Of a stretch of 64,000 nt of DNA, positions 35,842 to 44,724 are shown in pieces. Origin of the DNA: Oceanobacter mangrovi (GTDB taxonomy: Bacteria > Pseudomonadota > Gammaproteobacteria > Pseudomonadales > Oceanobacteraceae). The stretch is from positions 62,001-126,000 of the forward strand of contig NZ_JAHXZR010000014.1 of the NCBI RefSeq assembly GCF_019740315.1, written 5' to 3'. The notes beneath the pieces were generated by a model, which saw nothing but the letters and a program-made list of their open reading frames with translations, ran no database searches and had not been told where the DNA came from. The translations under genes and the position numbers were made by a program. Position 1 is the stretch's first letter. Every line of letters starts with the position of its first letter.

Positions 35842-35949
35842 GTGGCAAACACCACAAATGCGCTCGGTAACCCGCGTGGCGTCTCGTTCATTGCAACGTC
35901 AGAGCTTGCTGCTGTTCCAGCTTCCGACCTGGCTGAATATGCCAAGTAA
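35842..35949 (+). CDS. Possible 35-residue small ORF with GTG start
   Basis: A GTG at 35842 opens a frame of 35 codons that ends (TAA 35947-35949) exactly at a terminator hairpin. The predicted peptide is neutral and rich in Ala, Ser and Thr (NALGNPRGVSFIATSELAAV in its middle). The frame is open from 35758, but no ATG exists and the ribosome binding site is weak. It could be a small protein, a gene remnant or chance; only the terminator placement argues for a transcript. Confidence 0.25.
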   Translation: MANTTNALGNPRGVSFIATSELAAVPASDLAEYAK

Positions 35950-35969
35950 CTGATCTGAATCAGTTTTTT
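35948..35969 (+). terminator. Rho-independent terminator on the plus strand
   Basis: AACTGAT (35948-35954) and ATCAGTT (35959-35965), loop CTGA, are followed by a T-run. No recognised plus-strand gene precedes it except the possible small ORF, which makes it notable. Confidence 0.7.
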
Positions 35970-36058
35970 GGTGAGCTTCTGGATTCTCCAATCACTGGTT
36001 CTGGCTGGAGTTGATTTTGCACCCTGTCTGCTAACGACTACCTGCAACAGGATGAATC

Positions 36059-36622
36059 ATGAGTCAGATTGGAATCTTTTTCGGCACCGACACCGGCACC
36101 ACTCGCCTGATGGGCAAGAAGATGGCAAAACTGCTGGGTGACGATATCGCCGCCAAACCGCTGAACATCAACCGCGCCAGCATCGACGACCTGCTGTCTT
36201 ACCCGGCGTTGATTCTGGGCACCGCCACCTATGGTGAAGGCCGCCTGCCCGGGCTGGAAACCAATGTGCGCAACGGCAGCTGGCTGGAGTTTTTACCGCA
36301 ACTGGAAGGCGCTGATTTCAGCGGCAAGGTAGTAGCCCTGTATGGCCTCGGTAATCAGGTGAAATATGGCGAACGTTACGCCGATGGCATGTTTGAGCTT
36401 TATCAGCTGTTCAAAGGCATGGGCGCCACCATCATTGGTGACTGGAGCACCGAAGGCTACACCTACCAGCAATCCAAAGCCGTAGTCGACGGTCGTTTTG
36501 TTGGCCTGGCACTGGACCACAAAACCCAGGGGCTGCTGACCGAAGGCCGTATGCGAGACTGGATTGCGCAGATCAAACCGGCTTTGGTGGCGGCGGTGGA
36601 AGCACAGGCTGAACCAGCCTGA
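36059..36622 (+). CDS. Long-chain flavodoxin
   Basis: The 187-residue protein has the FMN phosphate loop GTDTGTTRLMG (9-19) and the aromatic isoalloxazine loops (ATYGEGRLPG about 57-66; YGLGNQVKYGERYADGM about 98-114). Its length and the inserted loop place it with long-chain flavodoxins such as NifF/IsiB. It carries low-potential electrons, can replace ferredoxin under iron limitation and can reduce radical SAM enzymes. A radical SAM cluster lies 1.3 kb away, but a functional link is only suggested by proximity. It follows a terminator, so it has its own promoter. Confidence 0.9.
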   Translation: MSQIGIFFGTDTGTTRLMGKKMAKLLGDDIAAKPLNINRASIDDLLSYPALILGTATYGEGRLPGLETNVRNGSWLEFLPQLEGADFSGKVVALYGLGNQVKYGERYADGMFELYQLFKGMGATIIGDWSTEGYTYQQSKAVVDGRFVGLALDHKTQGLLTEGRMRDWIAQIKPALVAAVEAQAEPA

Positions 36623-36700
36623 CCTCCCGGAGAATACTGCCGAAATAACGTCGGGCGTCCCGCAAGGTCGCCCGTTGTCATCTTCACCAGTATGAGAGGT

Positions 36701-37276
36701 TCACACAGTAGAGACCGGTTGATCCGTAAAGTCTTCCAGTTCGATCTCGTCAGCCAGCAACAATTTTACGTCCTGCTCCGACAATCGACTTTTTAGCTGC
36801 ACCATCAGAGGTTTCAGCTGCTCATGATGACTCATCAAATACCAGATACGGCTGATCAGCTGATCCAGTGAGGTGTTGCCGTCATAACTTACCGCTCCGC
36901 TATCAGCCACGATCGCCAGCAATTGCCGAACCGGTTCACGACTTTCATCAAGCTTGCGGGCGTGAGGCTGTAGTGCCCGTTGCAAACAATCCTGCAATTC
37001 GAACATATGGTCAGCAGCGGTGCGAATCTGAACCTTGCGTACAGAGCCTCGCAGATCATCCTTACAGGCTGGGGCAATAATACGGCTTTTAATACCCGCC
37101 AACTCTGCTGCCAACACATTGCTGTGTTGCAGCAAAGCCTGCTCAGTACGTTCGAGCCAATCAAACAAATTCGCTAAAAAAGAAGGGCTTTTGGTTTCCA
37201 GCTGCCGCACCAACAGCGGATATTCCAATAACAGGCTGGTTAGATTACGTACGGTCATAACAGTGGATTTCAGCAT
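36701..37276 (-). CDS. Hypothetical helical protein in the DUF2589 cluster
   Basis: 191 residues from ATG 37276 (MLKSTVMTVRNLTSLLLEYP). The protein is mostly helical, with no signal peptide, membrane segment or recognised domain. It is the last of three adjacent minus-strand genes; the spacer to the preceding gene is about 10 bp, indicating co-transcription. I do not recognise the family. An upstream in-frame ATG at 37354 would overlap the preceding gene and was not chosen. Confidence 0.6.
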   Translation of the reverse strand: MLKSTVMTVRNLTSLLLEYPLLVRQLETKSPSFLANLFDWLERTEQALLQHSNVLAAELAGIKSRIIAPACKDDLRGSVRKVQIRTAADHMFELQDCLQRALQPHARKLDESREPVRQLLAIVADSGAVSYDGNTSLDQLISRIWYLMSHHEQLKPLMVQLKSRLSEQDVKLLLADEIELEDFTDQPVSTV

Positions 37277-37286
37277 GCTGCTCCCC

Positions 37287-37982
37287 TTATTCCGGCAGTA
37301 ACAGGCGTTTCTGCTCGCCATCAGCCGATTCGAGTTTCTGCCATTCCACCGCATCTTCAGAAATTTTCAGCTTGATTTGCATGATGTGCTCAGGCTTCTG
37401 ATCTCGCAGCAAGTGGGTCTCGGCAATGACCTTCATATCCCCCAGACTGGTATTGCCAACAAGGCCTTGCAGCTGGCTGGTTGCACTTTCATTGAGGCGG
37501 CCGGAAAGATCATCGGTGCTGGCTGATTTTTCCAGTTCCGGTTGCTGCGCAAGTACCTTGCTGACCTGCTCAGCCAGCTGCTTGCTGAAGCTGGCTACCG
37601 GTGTCAAATCACGGCTTTTGTTGATACTGGTTTCCAGTTCACGAGTCTCGCTGGCAATCAGTGACCGGACCTGTAACGAGGTTTCCCGAGGCAGGCTGCG
37701 AACCCCCAGACTACGGGTGATCTCAGCGTAAATCTGACTGTTAAAATCCTTGTTATTAATAATATCCACCGGCGCGTCAATCTGCTCTTCGGCCGAATCG
37801 ATTGCCACCGGAATGGTGATCTCGACATCGTCGATACGCATTCTGGGTACCGAAAAATGCTGCAATAACTCGTGTTTGGCGTAGTCCTCAGCAACCCGCA
37901 CCGTCTGTATATCAGCCATTACCCGGGCGGTATTAAGGCTGGAGATTATGCTTCCCAGATATTCGTTCAACTTTGGCATCAA
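37287..37982 (-). CDS. Hypothetical protein in the DUF2589 cluster, middle gene
   Basis: The 231-residue protein starts at ATG 37982, or at the next codon (37979). The first third (MPKLNEYLGSIISSLNTARV, then RMRIDDVEITIPVAI) parallels the layout of the DUF2589 protein next door: a helical N-terminus then a beta strand ending in IPV. It may therefore be a distant relative. The middle is a long polar helix; the C-terminus returns to beta (MQIKLKISEDAVEW). No signal peptide. Function is unknown. Confidence 0.6.
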   Translation of the reverse strand: MMPKLNEYLGSIISSLNTARVMADIQTVRVAEDYAKHELLQHFSVPRMRIDDVEITIPVAIDSAEEQIDAPVDIINNKDFNSQIYAEITRSLGVRSLPRETSLQVRSLIASETRELETSINKSRDLTPVASFSKQLAEQVSKVLAQQPELEKSASTDDLSGRLNESATSQLQGLVGNTSLGDMKVIAETHLLRDQKPEHIMQIKLKISEDAVEWQKLESADGEQKRLLLPE

Positions 37983-38087
37983 TTAGTCCCTCGTGGATTC
38001 TTGCGAGAAAGTTGGCCAGCATCCCGGTGAATGAAAACCAGTGCATCAGGAGGCTGAGACACTGGCCAACGTCGGTCAATCGTCAGA

Positions 38088-38639
38088 TCAAACGCTGACG
38101 ATGCTGTCTTCCAGCATGGTCAGAATACGATCCAGGCCCGGTGGCAGTTCATCGTTCAGCGCGGTTACCTTGACACCCAGGTTGTAGGTTTTTTCTACGC
38201 TGGTACCCGTGGTGGAGGTCCGCTTATAGGATGCAGATGCCTTGAAGTTGACGATCTTGTAGTCAATGCCGAGGGAGGCACTGGCGGCAAACTCGCTCGA
38301 TACATTGGCGGTTTCGGTTGAGGTCAGCTTGGCGTTAAAGTCGATCACCATCTCTTCAATCCGCAACGCCGGAATGGTCAGCATGGTGAGGAATGGCACC
38401 TTGATTTTGACGTCCTGTTCGTCGAAGCCGGTACCGTCAGCCTTGGGGACAGATTTCTTGTACTCGAAGTCAACATAGCGCAAGGCACTGCCACTACCGC
38501 TGTCTTCAAATCCAACTTCCTTGATGAAGTTTACCTGCGACATGGACGCCGCATGCTGAGCCTGCACAGCAGCTTGCATTGGCCCACCAATGTAAACACT
38601 GAAATCGAGGCTATTCAGTTCTTGAACCAGATTTGGCAT
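38088..38639 (-). CDS. DUF2589-family protein
   Basis: The 183-residue protein matches DUF2589 as I know it: an N-terminal helix (IGGPMQAAVQAQHAASMSQV), the FIKEVGF turn, then alternating beta strands with PFLTMLTIPALRIEEMVIDF and a long variable beta hairpin region. There is no signal peptide. The family is widespread but uncharacterised. It is the first gene of a three-gene set. Confidence 0.72.
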   Translation of the reverse strand: MPNLVQELNSLDFSVYIGGPMQAAVQAQHAASMSQVNFIKEVGFEDSGSGSALRYVDFEYKKSVPKADGTGFDEQDVKIKVPFLTMLTIPALRIEEMVIDFNAKLTSTETANVSSEFAASASLGIDYKIVNFKASASYKRTSTTGTSVEKTYNLGVKVTALNDELPPGLDRILTMLEDSIVSV

Positions 38640-38878
38640 GAGTCTCTCCTTGAGATTTATGAGCTGGCATTTTCCTGATGCACTGCGACTGGCTGGTTAC
38701 TTTTTATCCAGAGCCAGTCAGCGCCACGCTAATCATCGCTGGCTCAACTCACAACCCGGGGAAAATCGATTTTGTTACCTGGTACTCTCCTGAAGTGTGA
38801 GCACTCGCTCAATTTGTCAATAACGGTAAATAATGTCAGTGATTTATCAATAACCAAACCGAATAGATCTTGTATTGG

Positions 38879-39811
38879 TTACAACATACTCAAATATCCC
38901 AGACTGGCTGCAGCCGCTGAAGTACGGTTTTCAACGCCCATTTTGCGGAACACGGTTTCCAGATGCTTGTTAACCGTCCGTGGACTCATGGTGAGGATCT
39001 GGCCGATTTCCTGATTGGTCTTGCCGCGCGACAGCCACAGCAGTACTTCGGCTTCCCGTTCAGTGAGGCCAAAATGGTCTTTGAGGGATTGCCGCAGCGA
39101 CATTTCATCTTCATCCACCAGCCGCAGCAGGAACTCCCCCGGCGCGGGCAAGCCAAGAAACTTGACCTGTAAGGGACGTTCGCCAACATCAATTCGCAGT
39201 TGCTGAAAACGCTCCGGTGACCTGGCAAACCACTGCGCCAGCGCACTGCTGGCCTGTTGCTGGAATTCGCTTTCAGCCAGGCCCTGCTGTTGCATCACTT
39301 CGCGGGCGCGACCAGAGCACCACAGCAAATGACCATGGACATCACAGGCCAGCGTCGGCTGGCCAATTTCTTCCAGAGAACGCATCGCCCGGCGGGTTTT
39401 GCGGGCATTGGCGATGTGCACCGGCACCCGCGCCAGTAGTACATCAAGATTGACCGGCTTGGTGACGTAATCAACGCCGCCAGCGGCCAGCCCGCGCACC
39501 ACGTCATCACTGTCAGACAGCCCGGTCATGAAGATCACCGGAATACTTTCCAGCTCGGAATCCTGCTTCAGTGCGGCGCAGGCTTCAAAGCCGTCCATGT
39601 TGGGCATGATGGCATCCATCAGAATCAGGTCTGGCATCATCCGCCCCGCCACCGCCAGCGCCTGCTGGCCATCCATCGCCACCAGCACGGTATATCCGGC
39701 ATCGATCAGGGCTTCATTCAACATTCCCAGTGATTCAACGGTGTCATCCGCAATCAGCACGACTCCGCTGTTGGCTGCTGTGGTCATGGCCATGGGAGTC
39801 GCTGCTTTCAT
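38879..39811 (-). CDS. Response regulator with LuxR-type DNA-binding domain
   Basis: The 310-residue protein has a receiver domain (about 17-135) with phosphoacceptor Asp66 in LILMDAIMPNMDGF and conserved Lys in DYVTKPVN. A PAS-like middle (about 145-235) follows, and the C-terminal LuxR helix-turn-helix is FGLTEREAEVLLWLSRGK then IGQILTMSPRTVNKHLETVF. It overlaps the 3' end of the hybrid kinase gene upstream by 68 bp if the first ATG is used (ATGs at 39793 and 39787 also possible), so the two are coupled. It is the likely output of the kinase and may control the divergent amide/urea transport genes. Confidence 0.88.
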   Translation of the reverse strand: MKAATPMAMTTAANSGVVLIADDTVESLGMLNEALIDAGYTVLVAMDGQQALAVAGRMMPDLILMDAIMPNMDGFEACAALKQDSELESIPVIFMTGLSDSDDVVRGLAAGGVDYVTKPVNLDVLLARVPVHIANARKTRRAMRSLEEIGQPTLACDVHGHLLWCSGRAREVMQQQGLAESEFQQQASSALAQWFARSPERFQQLRIDVGERPLQVKFLGLPAPGEFLLRLVDEDEMSLRQSLKDHFGLTEREAEVLLWLSRGKTNQEIGQILTMSPRTVNKHLETVFRKMGVENRTSAAAASLGYLSML

Positions 39812-42800
39812 CGTTGATTACCTTTTTCGCAAGAGTGATTAGTTCACCAAACCGGAAGCCCGTCAGTTGCTGGCGCAACAGCCGGGTCAAATCGGTGCTG
39901 GCCTGACGGACCTCCATGTTAACCAGCACGGCTTCCATGCCGGCGATATGACCAATTTCCGCAGCTGCCAGCAGCTCACGGGCTTCACCAATGGTCATGT
40001 CGACGCGCTGACGAGGATTAAGCTCGGTGATGCCGTCTGGCTCATCTTCAAAGCGCCATTGCAGTTGCAATACCTGCCCCACCGCAGCCAGTAACTTACT
40101 GTCGCGGATTGGTTTGATCAGATAACCGTCGTTGAGCCGCGGTTCTTCATCGGCAGCATCGCCACGGGCCTGTGCCGACTGCCGGTCTTCAGCATCCGCC
40201 GACACCATGATCACTGGCGTTTTGTCGCCGTCTTCGCGAATCTGCCGTAACAGCTGCCAGCCGGTCAGGCCCGGCATCGAGATGTCCATCAACAGCAGAT
40301 CAACGCGGGTTTGTTGCAGCATCTTCAGACAGGCCCAGCCGTCTTCAGCTTCGAGAACATCGAATCCCAGTGGCGTCAGAATTTCACTCACCAGCCCCCG
40401 ATGGGCGGCGTCATCATCGACCACCATGAAGGTCTTGCGATCACCGCGATAACCGACAATACGCCGTTCCGGCACCACTTTCAGACCTGGCCCGGAAACA
40501 CTCGACAGCATCATGCTGAGACGGAACACACTGCCAAAACCGGGCTGGCTTTCGAGACTGATATCACCGCCCATGATGTCGGCCAGCAACCGCGTAATGG
40601 TGAGTCCGAGGCCGGTGCCGGGTGTTTGTGGCAAGCCTGGTTTACGAATTCGCTCGAACGGCTGGAAGATACGTTCGCGATCCTGAGGGCTGATGCCGGG
40701 GCCGGTATCAACGATGGTGAATTCTGCCACCTGACTGCGATAACTGACGGTCAGGCTGACCCGCCCGCTGACGGTAAATTTCACCGCATTCGACAGCAGG
40801 TTGATCAGAATCTGGCGCAGGTGTTTTTCGTCGGAGCGGACAATACGCGGCAAGTACTGGCTGGGCCGATACTCAAACTCAATGCCCTTGCTTTCGGCCT
40901 GCAGGCGGAACATGTGTACCAGTTCGTCCAACAGTCGATGCACATCAAATTCATCGCGGCGGATTTCCAGCCGCCCGGCTTCAATGCGGGAAATATCCAG
41001 CAAACCTTCAATCAGGTCGGCGAGGTGATCACCACTGCGATGAATCAGCCCAACCTTGTCGCGCTGGCGCTCCGACAGGCTGGGGTCTTTTTCCAGCAAC
41101 TGGGCGTAACCAATAATCGAATTGAGCGGGCTGCGCAGCTCATGGCTGATGCCGCCGAGATAACGGCTTTTGGCGCGGTTGGCAGATTCCGCCTGTTCCT
41201 TCGCCTGTTGCAAGGCGCGGTCGGTAATTTCGTGGGCAGTGATTTCCTGTTGCAGCAATTCGGTCTGGCGCTGGGATTCCTTCAGCGCAAACATACGACT
41301 CTCGTTGGCCAGCACAAACAGCCAGATCAACACTCCCATGATAATCAGCAGCAGCAGATACACCTGCACCAACACCCCGGACAACAACGCATAACCTTCT
41401 GAATAGGTCGGGATCTGCATATACACCAGCCAGAACAGACCTCCGACCACCGAGCCAATTATCGCCATCAGGCCGGTGAACTGCAGCAGTCGCGGGTTCA
41501 TGCGGGTCACCAGCCATTGTGGCAACACCAGTTCCAGCAGCTGCTGAATCTGTTCGCTCAGCCGTGCCTTGTCCTTGCACTGGTCATGACAGCGTGACTC
41601 CAGCGTGCAGCAAAGCGAACAGATCGCGCCCTGATAAAGCGGACAGACCGCCATGTCTTCACTGTCGAAATGGTTTTCACAGACGGTGCACTGGCAATTG
41701 CCCAGTGGCACCTGCTGGATCGGCCGCGCCAGATAAAAACGCCCCCGGGTCAGTAACGCCAATAGTGGCGACAGCAACAGTGCCGCCGCCAGCGCGATGT
41801 AAGACGACATAGCCTGGGCGAGTTCGCCAAACAGGCCGGAGAAACACATGATGCCGAGGATCGACGCCAGCACCATGGCGCCAAAGCCGACCGGGTTGAT
41901 GTCGTACAGATAGGCGCGTTTGAACTCGATGTGTTTGGGGCTGAGGCCCAGCGGCTTGTTGATGATCAGATCAGCCACCAGCGCACCGACCCAGGCCACC
42001 GCAACGTTGGAATAGATACCGAGAATCCGCTCCAGCGACTCGTACACGCCCAGCAGCATCAGCAGCAGCGCAATCATCACGTTGAACGCCAGCCACACCA
42101 CCCGGCCAGGGTGACTGTGGGTCAGCCGTGAGAAAAAATTCGACCAGGCAATCGAACCGGCATAGGCGTTGGTGACGTTAATCTTGACCTGACACAGCAC
42201 CACAAACAGCCCCGTCAGCGCCAGCACCACCATTGGCGAATCGCTCAGATAACCAAAGGCCACGTAATAGATGCGGGTCGGGTCGGTGGCGTCCAGCGCC
42301 GACATACCGGAGCGCAACGCCAGTACCGCCAGAAACGAACCGGCCAGAATTTTCAGCATGCCAACCACAATCCAGCCCGGCCCGCCGACCAGCAAGGCCA
42401 GCCACCAGCGCAGCCGGTGATCCTTTTCGGGCTCCGGCAAAAAGCGCAGAAAGTCGACCTGCTCGCCGATTTGTGCCACCAGCGAAAACACCACCGCCGA
42501 GGTCGCGCCAAACAGAATCAGATCGAAATGGCTGCCATCGTGGGCCGCTGTCGTGGCCGGCATCACCCCGGCGAAGTTGACCCACTCCAGCGCCGCCTGC
42601 CACTCGTGCCAGAGGATGTAGATAAACGGCGTGATCTGTAACAGCAACCAGAGCGGCTGACTCCAGACCTGAAAGCGGCTGATAAAAGTGATGCCGTGGG
42701 TCACCAGCGGAATCACCAGCACCGAGCTGAACAGGTAGCCGGCCCATAACGGCAAGCCAAACAGCATCTCCATCGCCGACGCCATAATCGCTGCTTCGAG

Positions 42801-43190
42801 GGCAAAAAAGATAAAGGTGAAAGAGGCGTAGATCAGCGAGGTTACGGTCGAGCCGATGTAGCCAAAGCCAGCCCCACGGCTGAGCAAGTCGATATCAACG
42901 CCATAACGGGCGGCGTAATAACTGATCGGAATCGAGCTCAGAAAAATCAGCGCCGACACCACCATGATGGCGGCTACCGCCGAGTGAAAGCCGTACAGCA
43001 AGGTGACGGTAGCGCCAATGGCTTCCAGCGCCAGAAACGAAATAGCCCCCAACGCGGTATTCGACACCCGCGCTGCGGACCAGCGGCGGGCGCTTTTGGC
43101 GGTAAAACGCAGGGCAAAATCTTCCAGCGTCTGGTTGGCAACCCAGCGGTTGTAACTGCGACGGCTGCTGTAGGGCGACTGTTTCGACAT
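39744..43190 (-). CDS. NCS1-type transporter fused to a hybrid histidine kinase
   Basis: The 1,148-residue protein begins with a transporter-like region (about 1-490) of a dozen membrane segments with NCS1/cytosine-permease features (ALGAISFLALEAIGATVTL; KINVTNAYAGSIAWSNFFSR). A Cys-rich, zinc-ribbon-like stretch lies at about 496-540 (CQCTVCENHF, CPLYQGAICSLCC, CHDQC). Then come two more membrane helices, a coiled coil, and the HisKA domain with GGISHELRSPLNSIIGY (His near 681). The HATPase follows (NLLSNAVKF; DTGPGIS; GTGLGLTI), then a receiver domain (Asp near 970 in LLLMDISMPGLTGW) and a C-terminal extension of about 100 residues. It probably senses or transports a nitrogenous compound and signals to the overlapping response regulator. 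Confidence 0.9.
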   Translation of the reverse strand: MSKQSPYSSRRSYNRWVANQTLEDFALRFTAKSARRWSAARVSNTALGAISFLALEAIGATVTLLYGFHSAVAAIMVVSALIFLSSIPISYYAARYGVDIDLLSRGAGFGYIGSTVTSLIYASFTFIFFALEAAIMASAMEMLFGLPLWAGYLFSSVLVIPLVTHGITFISRFQVWSQPLWLLLQITPFIYILWHEWQAALEWVNFAGVMPATTAAHDGSHFDLILFGATSAVVFSLVAQIGEQVDFLRFLPEPEKDHRLRWWLALLVGGPGWIVVGMLKILAGSFLAVLALRSGMSALDATDPTRIYYVAFGYLSDSPMVVLALTGLFVVLCQVKINVTNAYAGSIAWSNFFSRLTHSHPGRVVWLAFNVMIALLLMLLGVYESLERILGIYSNVAVAWVGALVADLIINKPLGLSPKHIEFKRAYLYDINPVGFGAMVLASILGIMCFSGLFGELAQAMSSYIALAAALLLSPLLALLTRGRFYLARPIQQVPLGNCQCTVCENHFDSEDMAVCPLYQGAICSLCCTLESRCHDQCKDKARLSEQIQQLLELVLPQWLVTRMNPRLLQFTGLMAIIGSVVGGLFWLVYMQIPTYSEGYALLSGVLVQVYLLLLIIMGVLIWLFVLANESRMFALKESQRQTELLQQEITAHEITDRALQQAKEQAESANRAKSRYLGGISHELRSPLNSIIGYAQLLEKDPSLSERQRDKVGLIHRSGDHLADLIEGLLDISRIEAGRLEIRRDEFDVHRLLDELVHMFRLQAESKGIEFEYRPSQYLPRIVRSDEKHLRQILINLLSNAVKFTVSGRVSLTVSYRSQVAEFTIVDTGPGISPQDRERIFQPFERIRKPGLPQTPGTGLGLTITRLLADIMGGDISLESQPGFGSVFRLSMMLSSVSGPGLKVVPERRIVGYRGDRKTFMVVDDDAAHRGLVSEILTPLGFDVLEAEDGWACLKMLQQTRVDLLLMDISMPGLTGWQLLRQIREDGDKTPVIMVSADAEDRQSAQARGDAADEEPRLNDGYLIKPIRDSKLLAAVGQVLQLQWRFEDEPDGITELNPRQRVDMTIGEARELLAAAEIGHIAGMEAVLVNMEVRQASTDLTRLLRQQLTGFRFGELITLAKKVINDESSDSHGHDHSSQQRSRADCG

Positions 43191-43392
43191 GGTCGTTGCG
43201 GTGCAGTGATGACCGACCCGGCCATCTCCTCCTGATTATTGAATCAAGACCATATCCAGAACCCCCTGTTGCCGATATGCGTCAATGTACGTACGTCGTG
43301 GACAGCAGACGCGCATGTTCCGACAACGGCCTTTTCGGGATGCTGGAAAACGTTCCTTACCCGCACCGCTGAATCCATGAAGAGGCCCAATT
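43191..43392. promoter_or_regulatory. Divergent control region, kinase gene / urt operon
   Basis: This 202-bp spacer between the kinase gene and urtA contains GTACGTAC (43288-43295) within the longer TGTACGTACGTCGTGGACA context, a candidate site for the LuxR-type response regulator. No riboswitch-like fold was recognised. Confidence 0.4.
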
Positions 43393-44652
43393 ATGATTTT
43401 AAAATCAAGGCATTACGACTCACCGAAGGGCGCTCGCCGCTCATTTTTGCGAAAAATGTTGGCCATTCCTGCCGCTTTGGCACTGGCGCACGCCAGCCTG
43501 CCTGCACTGGCAGACGACGCCAACACCACCGGTCTGGCAGTCACCAAAGACACCGTCAAGGTCGGCATCCTGCACTCGGTAACCGGCACCATGGCGATCA
43601 GTGAAACCGGTTCCGTGCAGGCTGAAAAGCTGGCCATCGAACAGATCAACGCCATGGGCGGTGTGCTGGGCCGCAAGATTGAATACATCCAGGAAGACGG
43701 TGCCAGTGACTGGCCAACCTTCGCTGAAAAAGCCAAAAAACTGCTGGTCAATGACAAGACCGCAGCGGTTTTCGGCTGCTGGACTTCCGCCTCCCGCAAA
43801 GCCGTACTGCCAGTGTTTGAGCAATACAACGGCATGCTGTATTACCCGACTTTCTACGAGGGTCTGGAACAGTCGCCCAACGTGATTTACACCGGTCAGG
43901 AAGCGACCCAGCAAATCATTGAAGGCATCGACTGGGTGGTCAAAAACAAGGGCGCGAAGAAGTTCTTCCTGCTTGGCTCCGACTACATCTGGCCACGCAC
44001 CTCCAACAAGATTGCCCGCAAGCACATCGAAAAGCTGGGCCTCAGCGTAGTGGGCGAAGAGTATTACCCACTCGGTCATACCCAGTTCAACTCAGTGATC
44101 AACAAGATCAAGCTGAAAAAGCCTGACGTGGTTTACGCCATTGTTGTAGGTGGCTCCAACGTGGCCTTCTACAAGCAGTTGAAAGCTGCGGGTATCGACA
44201 TGACCAAAGAGCATCCACTGGTGTTCACCATCTCGGTAACCGAGGACGAAATCCTCGGCATTGGTGGCGAAAACATCGAAGGTGCCTACGCTGCCATGAA
44301 GTACTTCCAGTCCTTGCCTAACGACAACAACAAGGCCTTTGTCGATGCCTTCAAGGCCAAATATGGCAACGACATCGTCATCGGTGACGTCACCCAGGCG
44401 GCCTACCTTGGCCCATGGCTGTGGAAAGCTGCGGTTGAGAAAGCCGGTTCCTTCGACATCGACAAGGTCCGTGCGGCCTCTCCTGGCATCGAACTGACTA
44501 CCGCGCCAGAAGGTTATGTGCGCATCCACGAAAACCATCACCTGTGGTCGAAAACCCGTATCGGTCGTGCCAAGGCCGATGGCCAATACGAAGTGGTCTA
44601 CGAATCAAAAGACCTGATCGAGCCAAACCCATTCCCGGCTGGCTACCAGTAA
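43393..44652 (+). CDS. urtA: ABC transporter substrate-binding protein, urea/short-chain amide type
   Basis: The 419-residue protein has a twin-arginine signal (ARRSFLRKMLAIPAAL, about 14-29, with cleavage near ALADD at about 41), so it is probably exported folded through Tat. The mature protein has the UrtA/AmiC/FmdD fold: VGILHSVTGTMAISETG and YIQEDGASDWPTFAEKAKK near the start, AYAAMKYFQSLP near 300. It binds urea or short amides in the periplasm for UrtBCDE. Codon use looks optimised. A hairpin after the gene (44672-44689) may allow higher expression than the membrane parts. The formamidase downstream makes formamide or related amides a strong alternative ligand to urea. Confidence 0.9.
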   Translation: MILKSRHYDSPKGARRSFLRKMLAIPAALALAHASLPALADDANTTGLAVTKDTVKVGILHSVTGTMAISETGSVQAEKLAIEQINAMGGVLGRKIEYIQEDGASDWPTFAEKAKKLLVNDKTAAVFGCWTSASRKAVLPVFEQYNGMLYYPTFYEGLEQSPNVIYTGQEATQQIIEGIDWVVKNKGAKKFFLLGSDYIWPRTSNKIARKHIEKLGLSVVGEEYYPLGHTQFNSVINKIKLKKPDVVYAIVVGGSNVAFYKQLKAAGIDMTKEHPLVFTISVTEDEILGIGGENIEGAYAAMKYFQSLPNDNNKAFVDAFKAKYGNDIVIGDVTQAAYLGPWLWKAAVEKAGSFDIDKVRAASPGIELTTAPEGYVRIHENHHLWSKTRIGRAKADGQYEVVYESKDLIEPNPFPAGYQ

Positions 44653-44671
44653 GCAACACGCAACTGAACGC

Positions 44672-44689
44672 GCGGCCCTTGCGGGCCGC
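44672..44689 (+). other. Intra-operon hairpin between urtA and urtB
   Basis: GCGGCCC (44672-44678) pairs with GGGCCGC (44683-44689), loop TTGC. With no T-run it probably acts as an mRNA stabiliser or partial attenuator that keeps binding-protein levels above permease levels. Confidence 0.6.
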
Positions 44690-44724
44690 CGTTTCCGACG
44701 TTGATACCACCGGGAGATACAACC

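Noticed and set aside
35811-36047. Minus-strand frame of 78 codons
   Set aside because: It runs through the plus-strand terminator and the flavodoxin promoter; composition is not protein-like.
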